Positions 22,475 through 30,968 are shown, counted from the stretch's first letter. The stretch: DNA of 31,404 bases from Prevotella sp. CAG:617 (GCA_000438115.1 FR903624.1:15998-47401); one strand, 5' to 3'. Notes: generated by a model from the letters alone, not told the origin. Translations and numbers: made by a program.

Positions 22475-22777
22475 ATGGCAAAAGAATCAATGAAAGCACG
22501 TGAGGTAAAGCGTGCAAAGCTGGTTGCCCGTTATGCTGCCAAGCGTGCAGCGCTGAAGGAAATTGTCAATAAGAGTGACAATCCTGCCGAAGCTTATGAG
22601 GCAGCCCGCAAGCTTCAGTCTATTCCTCGCAATGCCAATCCTATCCGTCTGCACAACCGTTGCAAGATCACCGGCCGTCCCAAAGGATACATCCGTATGT
22701 TCGGACTCTCTCGTATCCAGTTCCGTGAGATGGCATCGAATGGTCTTATTCCGGGTGTAAAGAAGGCAAGCTGGTAA
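22475..22777 (+). CDS. rpsN: 30S ribosomal protein S14 (zinc-independent form)
   Basis: Small-subunit head protein, 100 residues. This is the long form without the CxxC...CxxC zinc ribbon: MAKESMKAREVKRAKLVARYA at the start, SIPRNANPIRLHNRCKITGRPKGYIRMFGLSRIQFREMA and GLIPGVKKASW at the end. A 70-base gap with a small hairpin follows before rpsH, one of the longer gaps in this stretch. Confidence 0.97.
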   Translation: MAKESMKAREVKRAKLVARYAAKRAALKEIVNKSDNPAEAYEAARKLQSIPRNANPIRLHNRCKITGRPKGYIRMFGLSRIQFREMASNGLIPGVKKASW

Positions 22778-22812
22778 ATTACGACGAACAACTTTTTATT
22801 TTTTTAATATTG

Positions 22813-22827
22813 TCGGGAGTGTCCCGA
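22813..22827 (+). promoter_or_regulatory. Small hairpin before rpsH
   Basis: Six-base perfect stem TCGGGA/TCCCGA with a GTG loop, 20 bases before the rpsH start and preceded by a T-rich run (22795-22805). Position next to rpsH makes it a candidate feedback or processing site; no stronger evidence. Confidence 0.35.
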
Positions 22828-22847
22828 TTAATTAAAACCATTTTTAT

Positions 22848-23243
22848 ATGACAGATCCAATAGCAGATTATTTGACCCGGTTGCGCAATGCCATCATGGC
22901 AAAGCACCGCGTAGTTGAGGTGCCGGCGTCAAATTTGAAAAAAGAGATCACAAAGATCCTTTTTGAGAAAGGCTACATCCTGAACTACAAATTCGTAGAG
23001 GATGGCCCTCAGGGTACTATCAAAATCGCTTTGAAGTACAATCCTCAAACTAAGATCAACGCCATTAAAAAGTTGATCCGCATTTCATCTCCGGGCTTGC
23101 GTAAGTACGTAGGTTACCGTGAAATGCCGAGCGTAATTAACGGCTTGGGCATCGCTATTTTGTCCACGTCAAAAGGTGTTATGACGAACAAAGAGGCTGC
23201 CGATTTGAAGATTGGTGGTGAAGTACTTTGCTACGTATATTAA
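22848..23243 (+). CDS. rpsH: 30S ribosomal protein S8
   Basis: Central-domain 16S rRNA-binding protein that in E. coli also regulates the spc operon. 131 residues: MTDPIADYLTRLRNAIMAKH, the middle RISSPGLRKYVGYREMPSVINGLGIAILSTSKGVMT and the C-terminal GGEVLCYVY are conserved. Confidence 0.98.
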   Translation: MTDPIADYLTRLRNAIMAKHRVVEVPASNLKKEITKILFEKGYILNYKFVEDGPQGTIKIALKYNPQTKINAIKKLIRISSPGLRKYVGYREMPSVINGLGIAILSTSKGVMTNKEAADLKIGGEVLCYVY

Positions 23244-23258
23244 TTTAGGAGGAAAAAC

Positions 23259-23828
23259 ATGTCAAGAATAGGTAAATTGCCGATTAACATCCCTGCAGGT
23301 GTAACAGTTACCCTGAAGGATAATGTAGTGTCTGTAAAAGGACCAAAGGGTGAGATGTCTCAGAAAGTTGACCCTTCTATCATAGTAACGATTGAAGATA
23401 ATCAGATCAAGTTTGCCATCGATGAAGCAAACGACACCGTTGAAACGAAGCAGAAGCAGGCTTTCCACGGCTTGTACCGTGCTTTGGTAAACAACATGGT
23501 TGTTGGTGTTACCGAAGGTTACAAGAAAGAGATGGAACTCGTTGGTGTAGGTTATCGTGTTTCTAACCAGGGTAACATTATGGAGTTGTCTTTGGGTTAT
23601 ACTCATAACATCTTCATTCAGTTGCCTAAGGAAATCAAGGTTGAAACTAAGTCAGAAAGAAATAAAAACCCGTATATTTGCCTGGAGTCTTGCGACAAGC
23701 AGCTTCTGGGTCTTGTATGCGCAAAGATTCGTTCTTTCCGTAAACCTGAGCCTTATAAGGGTAAGGGTATTTTGTATGTCGGTGAGCAGATTCGTCGTAA
23801 ATCTGGTAAGTCGGCAGGTGCTAAGTAA
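23259..23828 (+). CDS. rplF: 50S ribosomal protein L6
   Basis: Large-subunit protein near the GTPase centre, 189 residues. MSRIGKLPINIPAGVTVTL, GVTEGYKKEMELVGVGYRV and the C-terminal KIRSFRKPEPYKGKGILYVGEQIRRKSGKSAG are family signatures. A comparatively good AGGAGG-like sequence (TTAGGAGGAAA at 23244-23254) precedes the start, unusual in this phylum where such sites are rare. Confidence 0.98.
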   Translation: MSRIGKLPINIPAGVTVTLKDNVVSVKGPKGEMSQKVDPSIIVTIEDNQIKFAIDEANDTVETKQKQAFHGLYRALVNNMVVGVTEGYKKEMELVGVGYRVSNQGNIMELSLGYTHNIFIQLPKEIKVETKSERNKNPYICLESCDKQLLGLVCAKIRSFRKPEPYKGKGILYVGEQIRRKSGKSAGAK

Positions 23829-23850
23829 TTTTAAGTAGAGTAAGATTATT

Positions 23851-24195
23851 ATGACAACATTTAAGCAAGAAAGACGCTGCAAGATTAAATATCGGGTTCG
23901 TAGTAAAATTTCAGGTACGGCAGCCCGTCCACGTTTGAGCGTTTTCAGAAGTAATAAGCAGATTTATGCTCAGATCATCAATGACGAAACTGGTACTACT
24001 CTGGTATCGGCTTCTTCATTGGGAATGGAAGCTATGCCCAAAAAGGAGCAAGCTAACAAAGTCGGCGAAGCTGTGGCCAAGAAGGCTATTGAAGCTGGAA
24101 TCTCTAATGTAGTTTTCGACCGTAACGGTTATTTGTATCACGGTCGTGTAAAGGAAGTTGCTGAAGGTGCCCGTAAAGGCGGACTTAAATTATAA
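23851..24195 (+). CDS. rplR: 50S ribosomal protein L18
   Basis: 5S rRNA-binding protein of the central protuberance, 114 residues. RRCKIKYRVRSKISGTAARPRLSVFRSNKQIYAQIIND and the C-terminal FDRNGYLYHGRVKEVAEGARKGGLKL are canonical. The stop overlaps the rpsE start as TAATG. Confidence 0.98.
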   Translation: MTTFKQERRCKIKYRVRSKISGTAARPRLSVFRSNKQIYAQIINDETGTTLVSASSLGMEAMPKKEQANKVGEAVAKKAIEAGISNVVFDRNGYLYHGRVKEVAEGARKGGLKL

Positions 24196-24707
24196 TGATT
24201 ATGGCAGACAGAGTAAATATTAATAACGAAGAATTAAAAGATAGACTGGTTGCTATCAATCGTGTAGTTAAAGTTACGAAGGGTGGACGTACCTTTACAT
24301 TTGCTGCTATCGTAGTAGTAGGTGATGGAAAAGGTACAGTAGGCTACGGCCTTGGTAAGGCAGGTGAAGTTACTGCTGCAATTGCCAAAGGAGTTGAAGC
24401 CGCCAAGAAAAACCTTGTAAAAATTCCGGTGATCAACGGTACTGTACCCCACGATCAGGAAGCTCACTTCGGTGGTGCTGAGGTAATCATCCGTCCGGCA
24501 TCAGCTGGTACTGGTGTAAAGGCCGGAGGTGCCATGCGTGCTGTACTGGAAAGCGTAGGTATTACGGATGTATTGGCCAAGTCAAAAGGCTCTTCCAACC
24601 CGCACAACCTCGTGAAAGCTACCATTAAGGCTCTCGGCGAAATGCGTGATGCCTATACCGTAGCTAAACAGCGCGGAATTTCAATGGAAAAAGTATTTAG
24701 AGGTTAA
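24195..24707 (+). CDS. rpsE: 30S ribosomal protein S5
   Basis: Lines the mRNA entry site and affects decoding accuracy, 170 residues. NNEELKDRLVAINRVVKVTKGGRTFTFAAIVVVGDGKGTVGYG and EVTAAIAKGVEAAKKNLVKIP are the conserved double-stranded-RNA-type fold. The ATG at 24195 overlaps the rplR stop; a second ATG at 24201 (MADRVN...) is an equally plausible start and only two residues differ. Confidence 0.97.
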   Translation: MIMADRVNINNEELKDRLVAINRVVKVTKGGRTFTFAAIVVVGDGKGTVGYGLGKAGEVTAAIAKGVEAAKKNLVKIPVINGTVPHDQEAHFGGAEVIIRPASAGTGVKAGGAMRAVLESVGITDVLAKSKGSSNPHNLVKATIKALGEMRDAYTVAKQRGISMEKVFRG

Positions 24708-24723
24708 TAAAAGGGTAACAACA

Positions 24724-24900
24724 ATGGCAACAATTAAAATACAGCAAGTAAAGAGCCGTATTGGTGCTCCCAAAGACCAAAAAAGAACGTTGGATGCACT
24801 TGGCATCAAGAGAATGCATCAGGTAGTTGAAAGAGAGGATTCTCCCGTTTTGCGTGGCATGATCCGTAAGGTACGTCATTTGGTCACCGTAACTGAATAA
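24724..24900 (+). CDS. rpmD: 50S ribosomal protein L30
   Basis: A 58-residue protein translated from the ATG at 24724: MATIKIQQVKSRIGAPKDQK, RTLDALGIKRMHQVVERED and VLRGMIRKVRHLVTVTE, the standard L30 pattern. It fills the gap between rpsE and rplO as in most bacteria and is easily missed because of its size. Confidence 0.97.
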   Translation: MATIKIQQVKSRIGAPKDQKRTLDALGIKRMHQVVEREDSPVLRGMIRKVRHLVTVTE

Positions 24901-24918
24901 AAAATAAAAGAGTAAATT

Positions 24919-25365
24919 ATGAAACTGCATACTTTGAAACCAGCTTTGGGTTCTGTTCACTCCCGCAAAAGAATTGGTCGCGGTCCCGGATCGGGCATGG
25001 GTGGTACTTCTACTCGTGGACACAAGGGTGCTAAGCAGCGCTCAGGCTATAAGAAGAAAATCGGATTCGAGGGTGGTCAGATGCCTTTGCTGCGCCGCTT
25101 GCCGAAATTCGGTTTCAAAAATATTAATCGCGTTGAATACAAAGCTATCAATCTTTCAACCTTGCAGGCTTTGGTTGACGAAAAGCAGCTTTCTAAAATC
25201 GGCATTGCTGAATTAGTAGCTGCAGGTTTCATCCACGCCAAGGAAAACGTGAAGATTCTTGGAAATGGAGAACTCAAGTCTAAGGTTGATGTTGAAGCTC
25301 ATGCATTCTCTAAGAGTGCTGAAGCTGCTATCGCAGCCGTAGGTGGCACTGTTACTAAACTCTAA
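24919..25365 (+). CDS. rplO: 50S ribosomal protein L15
   Basis: Late-assembly 23S rRNA-binding protein, 148 residues. MKLHTLKPALGSVHSRKRIGRGPGSGMGGTSTRGHKGAKQRSG is the Gly/Arg-rich N-terminal extension (quoted motifs within are RGPGSGMGGTSTRGHKG and FEGGQMPLLRRLPKFGF), and KVDVEAHAFSKSAEAAI is the C-terminal core. 11 bases before secY. Confidence 0.97.
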   Translation: MKLHTLKPALGSVHSRKRIGRGPGSGMGGTSTRGHKGAKQRSGYKKKIGFEGGQMPLLRRLPKFGFKNINRVEYKAINLSTLQALVDEKQLSKIGIAELVAAGFIHAKENVKILGNGELKSKVDVEAHAFSKSAEAAIAAVGGTVTKL

Positions 25366-25376
25366 ATCGCACTTCG

Positions 25377-26723
25377 ATGAAGAAAATAATCGAGACATTG
25401 AAGAACATCTGGAGAATTGAGGATTTGAGAACTCGAATCCTCATTACTCTCCTCTTTATTGCGATATACCGTTTCGGTTCATTCGTAGTGTTGCCGGGTA
25501 TTGATCCGGGAAGACTGCAGCAACTGCATGCGCAGACAAGCGAGGGTTTGATGTCCTTGCTGAACATGTTCTCCGGTGGTGCATTTTCTAATGCTTCCGT
25601 GTTTGCGTTGGGTATCATGCCTTACATCACAGCCTCCATTGTAATTCAGTTGCTGGCTGTGGCAGTACCTTATTTCCAGAAGCTGCAGCGTGAGGGTGAG
25701 AGTGGCCGTCGTAAAATCAACCAGTATACTCGTTATCTGACCATAGCTATTCTGCTGTTCCAGGCACCGACTTATCTGATCAACTTGAAGGCGCAGACAC
25801 AGGGCTCAGGTGCTTTTTTGGTAGGTGATAGCTTCTGGTTCATGTTCGCGTCTACGATTATTCTTGCAGCCGGTAGTATGTTTATCTTATGGTTAGGTGA
25901 ACGTATTACGGATAAAGGTATAGGAAACGGCGTATCCTTGATTATCATGGTGGGTATTATTGCCCGAATGCCGTCCGCAATTATTGAGGAATTCAACTCT
26001 ACTCTCGAGAGCGCTGAGGGAGGTGGTCTTATTAAATTCATGTTCGAGTTTATCGCATTGCTTATTGTGATGTGTTTGGCCATCATGCTGGTAAAAGCAA
26101 CCCGCAAGGTTCCGGTTCAGTATGCTAAGCGTGTTGAAAACGGAAAGCAGTATGGCGGTGCCCGTCAGTATATTCCTCTCAAGCTTTTTGCGGCTAACGT
26201 AATGCCTATAATCTTTGCTCAGGCAATCATGTTCATTCCGTTGTCATTGGCCAATGTGGCTGGCGAGAACAGTAGTTGGGCATTGCGCCAGTTCCTGGAT
26301 CATACCAGTGTACTGTATAACGCCGTGTTTGTCCTGTTAATCATTGCTTTTACTTTCTTCTATACAGCTGTGACGTTAAATCCGGTGCAGATGGCAGAAG
26401 ATATGAAGCGTAACAACGGTTTTATTCCTGGCATCAAGCCCGGTAAAAATACCGCAGATTACTTGGACAACGTAATGACGAGAATTACACTTCCGGGATC
26501 ATTGTTTATTGCGTTGATTGCAATCATGCCGGCATTTGCAGGTTTCTTCGGAGTTAAACAAGGTTTTGCACAGTTCTTCGGTGGAACATCCTTGTTGATT
26601 CTGGTCGGAGTCGTATTGGACACATTACAGCAGATAGAGAGTCACTTGTTGGTACGCCACTACGACGGCTTGCTCAATTCGGGCCGTGTACGTACACGTT
26701 CCAATGGCGTGTCAGCCTATTAA
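25377..26723 (+). CDS. secY: Preprotein translocase channel subunit SecY
   Basis: Forms the protein-conducting channel of the inner membrane with SecE and SecG. The 448 residues contain about ten hydrophobic segments. ITLLFIAIYRFGSFVVLPGIDP is helix 1 (motif RFGSFVVLPGIDP), SNASVFALGIMPYITASIVIQ the helix 2 plug region, WLGERITDKGIGNGVSL the conserved cytosolic loop and PVQYAKR the ribosome/SecA-contact loop before helix 7. It closes with VGVVLDTLQQIESHLLVRHYDG. Standard position after rplO. Confidence 0.98.
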   Translation: MKKIIETLKNIWRIEDLRTRILITLLFIAIYRFGSFVVLPGIDPGRLQQLHAQTSEGLMSLLNMFSGGAFSNASVFALGIMPYITASIVIQLLAVAVPYFQKLQREGESGRRKINQYTRYLTIAILLFQAPTYLINLKAQTQGSGAFLVGDSFWFMFASTIILAAGSMFILWLGERITDKGIGNGVSLIIMVGIIARMPSAIIEEFNSTLESAEGGGLIKFMFEFIALLIVMCLAIMLVKATRKVPVQYAKRVENGKQYGGARQYIPLKLFAANVMPIIFAQAIMFIPLSLANVAGENSSWALRQFLDHTSVLYNAVFVLLIIAFTFFYTAVTLNPVQMAEDMKRNNGFIPGIKPGKNTADYLDNVMTRITLPGSLFIALIAIMPAFAGFFGVKQGFAQFFGGTSLLILVGVVLDTLQQIESHLLVRHYDGLLNSGRVRTRSNGVSAY

Positions 26724-26734
26724 ATAACAGTTAG

Positions 26735-27526
26735 ATGATTTATCTGAAAACTGATGATGAAATTGAACTGCTGCGTGCGGCAAACCTTTTGGTGAGCCAA
26801 ACATTGGCAGAATTAGCAAAACTCATTCAGCCCGGCGTTACAACGAAACAGCTTGACGCCGTGGCCGAAGAGTTTATAAGAGATCACGGGGCCATTCCGA
26901 CTTTCAAGGGATACCCTAATCCTTTTGGAGGAGATTTTCCGGCCTCCATCTGTACTTCGGTCAATGGAGTAGTCGTACATGGTATTCCCGATGACAAGCC
27001 TCTGAATGAGGGTGACATCGTTTCCATTGATTGCGGCACACAGCTCAATGGTTTTTGTGGCGATTCCTGCTACACGTTTTGCGTAGGTGAAGTAAGCGAA
27101 GCGGTCAAGCAGTTGCTGCGAACCACCAAAGAGTCCCTTTATAAGGGAATCAATGAGTGCTATCCAGGCCGTCGTCTCGGCGACATTGGAAATGCGGTGC
27201 AGTCGCATTGCGAAGCGGCCGGATATGGAGTTGTCCGTGAATTTGTAGGCCATGGTGTCGGTAAGGAAATGCACGAGGATCCGCAAGTGCCGAACTACGG
27301 TAAGCGGGGAAACGGCCGAACACTGAAAAATGGCTTATGTATAGCTATTGAGCCCATGATTGTGATGGGAAGTCCTGAAATAGCGCTTAAGCCCGATCGA
27401 TGGGGCATTGTAACCAGAGACGGTCAGGTGGCAGCACATTTTGAGCATTCCATCGCCATTCATCACGGGAAATATGACATTTTATCATCATTTGAGGAAA
27501 TTGAAAAAATCGTAGGACAAATTTAG
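26735..27526 (+). CDS. map: Methionine aminopeptidase, type I
   Basis: Removes the N-terminal Met from new proteins, in the cytoplasm. 263 residues. The dinuclear-metal ligands are visible: Asp in SIDCGTQLNGFCGDS (two), His in FVGHGVGKEMHEDPQVPNYG, Glu in AIEPMIVMGS and Glu in AHFEHSIAI. The catalytic His is in NGVVVHGIPD. No extra N-terminal zinc or SH3-like region. It sits 11 bases after secY and one base before infA, the usual Bacteroidota arrangement. Confidence 0.98.
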   Translation: MIYLKTDDEIELLRAANLLVSQTLAELAKLIQPGVTTKQLDAVAEEFIRDHGAIPTFKGYPNPFGGDFPASICTSVNGVVVHGIPDDKPLNEGDIVSIDCGTQLNGFCGDSCYTFCVGEVSEAVKQLLRTTKESLYKGINECYPGRRLGDIGNAVQSHCEAAGYGVVREFVGHGVGKEMHEDPQVPNYGKRGNGRTLKNGLCIAIEPMIVMGSPEIALKPDRWGIVTRDGQVAAHFEHSIAIHHGKYDILSSFEEIEKIVGQI

Positions 27527-27527
27527 C

Positions 27528-27746
27528 ATGGCAAAACAGGCAGCTATTGAACAGGACGGCGTAATTGTTGAAGCTCTCAGCAACGCTATGTTTAGAGTAG
27601 AGCTTGAGAATGGACATCCCATTTTAGCTCATATTTCCGGCAAGATGCGTATGCATTACATAAAGATTCTGCCGGGTGATAAAGTAAAAGTAGAAATGAG
27701 TCCCTATGACCTTACAAAGGGCCGAATCGTGTTTAGATACAAATAA
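27528..27746 (+). CDS. infA: Translation initiation factor IF-1
   Basis: OB-fold factor occupying the A site during initiation, 72 residues. MAKQAAIEQDGVIVEALSNAMFRVELENGH, HISGKMRMHYIKILPGDKVKVEMSPYDLTKGRI are conserved (key motifs SGKMRM and MSPYDLTKGRI). One base separates its ATG from the map stop codon. Confidence 0.98.
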   Translation: MAKQAAIEQDGVIVEALSNAMFRVELENGHPILAHISGKMRMHYIKILPGDKVKVEMSPYDLTKGRIVFRYK

Positions 27747-27757
27747 AAATAACAGAT

Positions 27758-27874
27758 ATGAAAACAAGAGCATCTTTAAAGAAGCGTACCCCCGACTGTA
27801 AGATTGTTCGTCGTAAAGGACGCTTGTTCGTAATTAATAAGAAGAACCCTAAGTTCAAAATGCGTCAGGGTTAA
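27758..27874 (+). CDS. rpmJ: 50S ribosomal protein L36 (zinc-ligand-poor form)
   Basis: A 38-residue protein: MKTRASLKKRTPDCKIVRRK and the C-terminal NKKNPKFKMRQG. Only one Cys is left where zinc-binding L36 has three Cys and a His, so this is the zinc-independent form. Standard position between infA and rpsM. Confidence 0.96.
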   Translation: MKTRASLKKRTPDCKIVRRKGRLFVINKKNPKFKMRQG

Positions 27875-27904
27875 TCCAAAATAGCATAAAATCAGAATTA
27901 GTAT

Positions 27905-28285
27905 ATGGCAATAAGAATTGTAGGCGTTGACCTGCCTCAGAACAAACGGGGTGAAATCGCCCTGACCTATATCTACGGAATAGGTCGCAGTAGTTCGGCT
28001 AAGATTTTGGATAAGGCCGGCATTGACAAAGACATCAAAGTTAAGGACTGGACTGACGACCAGGCTGCCAAGATTCGTGAAATCATCAGCACCGAGTACA
28101 AGGTAGAGGGTGACTTGCGTTCAGAGATCCAGTTGAACATCAAACGTTTGATGGATATTGGTTGCTACCGCGGTGTTCGTCACCGTATTGGTCTCCCTGT
28201 TCGTGGCCAGAGCACCAAGAACAATGCACGTACGCGCAAGGGTCGCAAGAAGACCGTTGCTAACAAGAAAAAAGCTACTAAATAA
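27905..28285 (+). CDS. rpsM: 30S ribosomal protein S13
   Basis: Head protein bridging to the 50S subunit and contacting P-site tRNA, 126 residues. MAIRIVGVDLPQNKRGEIALTYIYGIGRSSS is the conserved start (key motif LTYIYGIGR) and RGVRHRIGLPVRGQSTKNNARTRKG the C-terminal tRNA-contacting tail. 10 bases before rpsK. Confidence 0.98.
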   Translation: MAIRIVGVDLPQNKRGEIALTYIYGIGRSSSAKILDKAGIDKDIKVKDWTDDQAAKIREIISTEYKVEGDLRSEIQLNIKRLMDIGCYRGVRHRIGLPVRGQSTKNNARTRKGRKKTVANKKKATK

Positions 28286-28295
28286 TAAATAGGAT

Positions 28296-28685
28296 ATGGC
28301 AAAGAAAACAGTTGCAGCAAAGAAGAGAAACGTAAAGGTTGACGCAGTAGGTCAGCTGCACGTACACAGCTCTTTCAATAACATCATTGTATCTTTAGCG
28401 AATAGCGAAGGTCAGATCATTTCTTGGTCTTCAGCCGGAAAGATGGGCTTCAGAGGTTCAAAGAAGAATACTCCCTACGCTGCTCAGATGGCAGCACAGG
28501 ACTGCGCAAAAGTAGCTTACGATTTAGGCCTTCGCAAGGTGAAAGCCTATGTGAAAGGACCGGGCAACGGCCGCGAGTCAGCTATCCGTACGGTACATGG
28601 TGCCGGTATCGAGGTAACTGAAATCGTAGACGTTACACCGCTGCCACACAACGGCTGCCGTCCTCCGAAGAGAAGAAGAGTATAA
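28296..28685 (+). CDS. rpsK: 30S ribosomal protein S11
   Basis: Platform protein close to the E site and the Shine-Dalgarno helix, 129 residues. LHVHSSFNNIIVSLANSEGQIISWSSAG, GFRGSKKNTPYAAQMAA, VKGPGNGRESAIRTV and the end PLPHNGCRPPKRRRV are canonical. 38 bases before rpsD. Confidence 0.98.
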   Translation: MAKKTVAAKKRNVKVDAVGQLHVHSSFNNIIVSLANSEGQIISWSSAGKMGFRGSKKNTPYAAQMAAQDCAKVAYDLGLRKVKAYVKGPGNGRESAIRTVHGAGIEVTEIVDVTPLPHNGCRPPKRRRV

Positions 28686-28723
28686 TATTAGAGTCAACGA
28701 ATTAAAGATCGAAATAAAGTAAT

Positions 28724-29329
28724 ATGGCAAGATATATTGGACCTAAGTCACGTATCGCCCGCAGATTCAGTGAGGCTATCTTTGGACCGGATAAAGTTCT
28801 TTCAAAGCGTAATTATCCTCCCGGCCAGCACGGTAACTCACGTCGTCGTAAGACTTCTGAATATGGAATCATGCTTGCTGAGAAGCAAAAAGCCAAATAC
28901 ACTTACGGCGTTCTGGAGCGTCAGTTCCGCAATATGTTCGACAAGGCTGCTCGTTCTGCCGGTGTAACCGGTGAGGTGCTGTTGCAGAATCTCGAGTGCC
29001 GTCTCGACAATGTGGTTTACCGCCTTGGTATCGCTCCCACACGTGCAGCTGCTCGTCAGCTTGTCAACCACAAGCACATCACGGTTGATGGTAAAGTGGT
29101 AGGCATCGCTTCTTATTCTGTAAAGCCGGGTCAGATTATCGGTGTACGCGAGAAATCTAAGTCTCTCGAGGTGATTGCCGATGCATTGGCAGGTTTCAAC
29201 CACAGCAAATATCCTTGGATTGAGTGGGACGAAAACACCAAGTCTGGCAAGTTGCTTCACAAGCCGGAGCGGGCTGACATCCCCGAAAACATTAAGGAGC
29301 AGTTGATCGTTGAGTTGTACTCTAAATAA
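28724..29329 (+). CDS. rpsD: 30S ribosomal protein S4
   Basis: Nucleates 16S 5'-domain assembly, 201 residues. It begins MARYIGPKSRIARRFSEAI and lacks the N-terminal zinc-binding cysteines of some homologues. RNYPPGQHGNSRRRKTSEYG, LECRLDNVVYRLGIAPTRAAARQLVNHKHI (the S4 RNA-binding domain) are conserved. In other bacteria S4 represses this operon; no matching site was recognised here. Confidence 0.98.
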   Translation: MARYIGPKSRIARRFSEAIFGPDKVLSKRNYPPGQHGNSRRRKTSEYGIMLAEKQKAKYTYGVLERQFRNMFDKAARSAGVTGEVLLQNLECRLDNVVYRLGIAPTRAAARQLVNHKHITVDGKVVGIASYSVKPGQIIGVREKSKSLEVIADALAGFNHSKYPWIEWDENTKSGKLLHKPERADIPENIKEQLIVELYSK

Positions 29330-29340
29330 TAAATAAATTC

Positions 29341-30333
29341 ATGGCGATATTAGCATTTCAAAAACCTGACAAAGTTATAATGTTGGAAAATGACACCAAG
29401 TACGGAAAGTTCGAGTTCCGTCCCTTGGAGCCAGGTTTCGGCGTAACTGTCGGAAATGCCTTGCGTCGCATTTTGCTCTCCTCGCTGGAAGGCTTTGCTA
29501 TCAACACCATTCGCATTGCTGGTGTTGAGCACGAGTTTGCTTCTGTTCCAGGAGTGCGAGAAGACGTTACCAACATTATTCTGAACCTGAAACAAGTTCG
29601 TTTCAAACAGATAGTAGAAGAATTCGAAACTGAGAAAGTTAGTATCACCGTAGCGAATTCACAGGAGTTCAAAGCTGGTGATATTGGCAAGTATTTAACT
29701 GGATTTGAAGTGTTAAATCCTGAATTAGTGATTTGTCATTTAGATTCCAAAGCTTCGATGCAGATAGATATTACGATTAATAAAGGTCGCGGATATGTAC
29801 CGGCTGAAGAAAACCGCCAGTTCTGCACCGAAATTAATACCATACCTATCGACTCCATCTATACCCCAATCCGTAACGTGAAGTATAGCGTTGAGCCTTA
29901 TCGTGTGGAGCAGAAAACCGACTACGATAACCTCGTGCTTGAAGTCACTACGGATGGTTCCATTCACCCGAAGGATGCATTGAAGGAAGCCGCTAAAATC
30001 CTTATCTACCACTTTATGCTCTTCTCCGACGAGAAGATTACCGTGGACGATGCCACCAGCATCGACAATGAGGAGTTTGACGAGGAAGTACTTCACATGC
30101 GCCAGTTGCTCAAGACCAAGTTGTCCGACATGAACCTCTCCGTTCGTGCACTCAACTGTCTGAAGGCTGCTGATGTCGAAACTCTCGGTGAGTTGGTACA
30201 GTACAACAAAACCGACTTGCTCAAGTTCCGTAACTTCGGTAAGAAATCGCTCACTGAGCTTGATGATTTGCTAGAGAGTCTGAATCTGTCGTTTGGAACT
30301 GATATTTCAAAATATAAATTGGATAAAGATTAA
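29341..30333 (+). CDS. rpoA: RNA polymerase alpha subunit
   Basis: Assembly platform of RNA polymerase, 330 residues. The N-terminal domain has KYGKFEFRPLEPGFGVTVGNALRRILLSSLEG, with the conserved alpha dimer helix (key motif GVTVGNALRRILLSS). The C-terminal domain has LSVRALNCLKAADVETLGELV and LLKFRNFGKKSLTELDDLL, the helix-hairpin-helix that binds UP elements and activators. 8 bases before rplQ, as in most bacteria. Confidence 0.98.
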   Translation: MAILAFQKPDKVIMLENDTKYGKFEFRPLEPGFGVTVGNALRRILLSSLEGFAINTIRIAGVEHEFASVPGVREDVTNIILNLKQVRFKQIVEEFETEKVSITVANSQEFKAGDIGKYLTGFEVLNPELVICHLDSKASMQIDITINKGRGYVPAEENRQFCTEINTIPIDSIYTPIRNVKYSVEPYRVEQKTDYDNLVLEVTTDGSIHPKDALKEAAKILIYHFMLFSDEKITVDDATSIDNEEFDEEVLHMRQLLKTKLSDMNLSVRALNCLKAADVETLGELVQYNKTDLLKFRNFGKKSLTELDDLLESLNLSFGTDISKYKLDKD

Positions 30334-30341
30334 GAAAAACC

Positions 30342-30857
30342 ATGAGACATAATAAAAAATTCAACCACTTGGGTCGTACTGCTTCTCACCGTGCAGCTAT
30401 GCTCTCTAACATGGCTTGCTCGCTGATCAAGCACAAAAGAATCACTACGACTCTGGCAAAGGCTAAGGCGCTCAAAAAGTATGCTGAGCCTTTGATCACC
30501 AAAGCAAAGCAGGATACTACCAACTCTCGTCGTGTAGTGTTCAGCTATTTGCAAGACAAAGTTGCCGTATCTGAACTGTTCGGTGAAGTAATTGCAAAGG
30601 TTGGCGACCGTCCCGGTGGCTATACCCGCATCATCAAGACCGGTTTCCGTGCTGATGACGCTTCGCAGATGTGCTTCATCGAGTTGGTAGACTTCGACGA
30701 CAATATGGCTAAGACCGCTAAAAAGGCTACCCGTACGCGTCGTTCTCGCAAGTCTGCTGCCAAGGCTGCTCCTGCTGCTGAAGCAACTGCAGCTGAAGCT
30801 CCCGCAACCGAGGCTCCTGCCGCTGAGGCATCTGCCGAGGAAGCTAAAGCTGAATAA
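30342..30857 (+). CDS. rplQ: 50S ribosomal protein L17 with alanine/glutamate-rich tail
   Basis: Lies by the exit tunnel. 171 residues: the core (residues 1 to ~125) begins MRHNKKFNHLGRTASHRAAMLSNM and ends near GFRADDASQMCFIELVDFD. The rest is a basic then Ala/Glu-rich low-complexity extension (KSAAKAAPAAEATAAEAPAT..., ending EEAKAE) absent from the ~127-residue enteric protein. Such tails are common in this phylum. Last gene of the cluster, ended by a strong terminator 28 bases later. Confidence 0.97.
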   Translation: MRHNKKFNHLGRTASHRAAMLSNMACSLIKHKRITTTLAKAKALKKYAEPLITKAKQDTTNSRRVVFSYLQDKVAVSELFGEVIAKVGDRPGGYTRIIKTGFRADDASQMCFIELVDFDDNMAKTAKKATRTRRSRKSAAKAAPAAEATAAEAPATEAPAAEASAEEAKAE

Positions 30858-30885
30858 TGCACATACTAATTCTATCTTAATATGG

Positions 30886-30918
30886 ATCCCGTTGCCGGTC
30901 AGGCAGCGGGATTTTTTT
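30886..30918 (+). terminator. Intrinsic terminator of the ribosomal super-cluster
   Basis: An 11-bp stem ATCCCGTTGCC/GGCAGCGGGAT (one T·G pair), 5-base loop and seven T (30912-30918). Confidence 0.93.
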
Positions 30919-30934
30919 GTCATGAGGTAAGGCC

Positions 30935-30968
30935 GGCCGGAATACTCCCGTGGGGGAGCTTTCCGGCC
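30935..30968 (+). terminator. Second hairpin downstream of rplQ
   Basis: Stem GGCCGGAA/TTCCGGCC with an inner stem CTCCC/GGGAG and loop GTGG, separated by a 2×2 internal loop. A T6 run occurs 8 bases later (30977-30982). It may be a back-up terminator. Confidence 0.45.

Noticed and set aside
30750..30857. Ala/Glu repeat at the end of rplQ as a coding repeat of interest
   Set aside because: Low-complexity L17 tails are common in this phylum, and the repeat is irregular at the DNA level.
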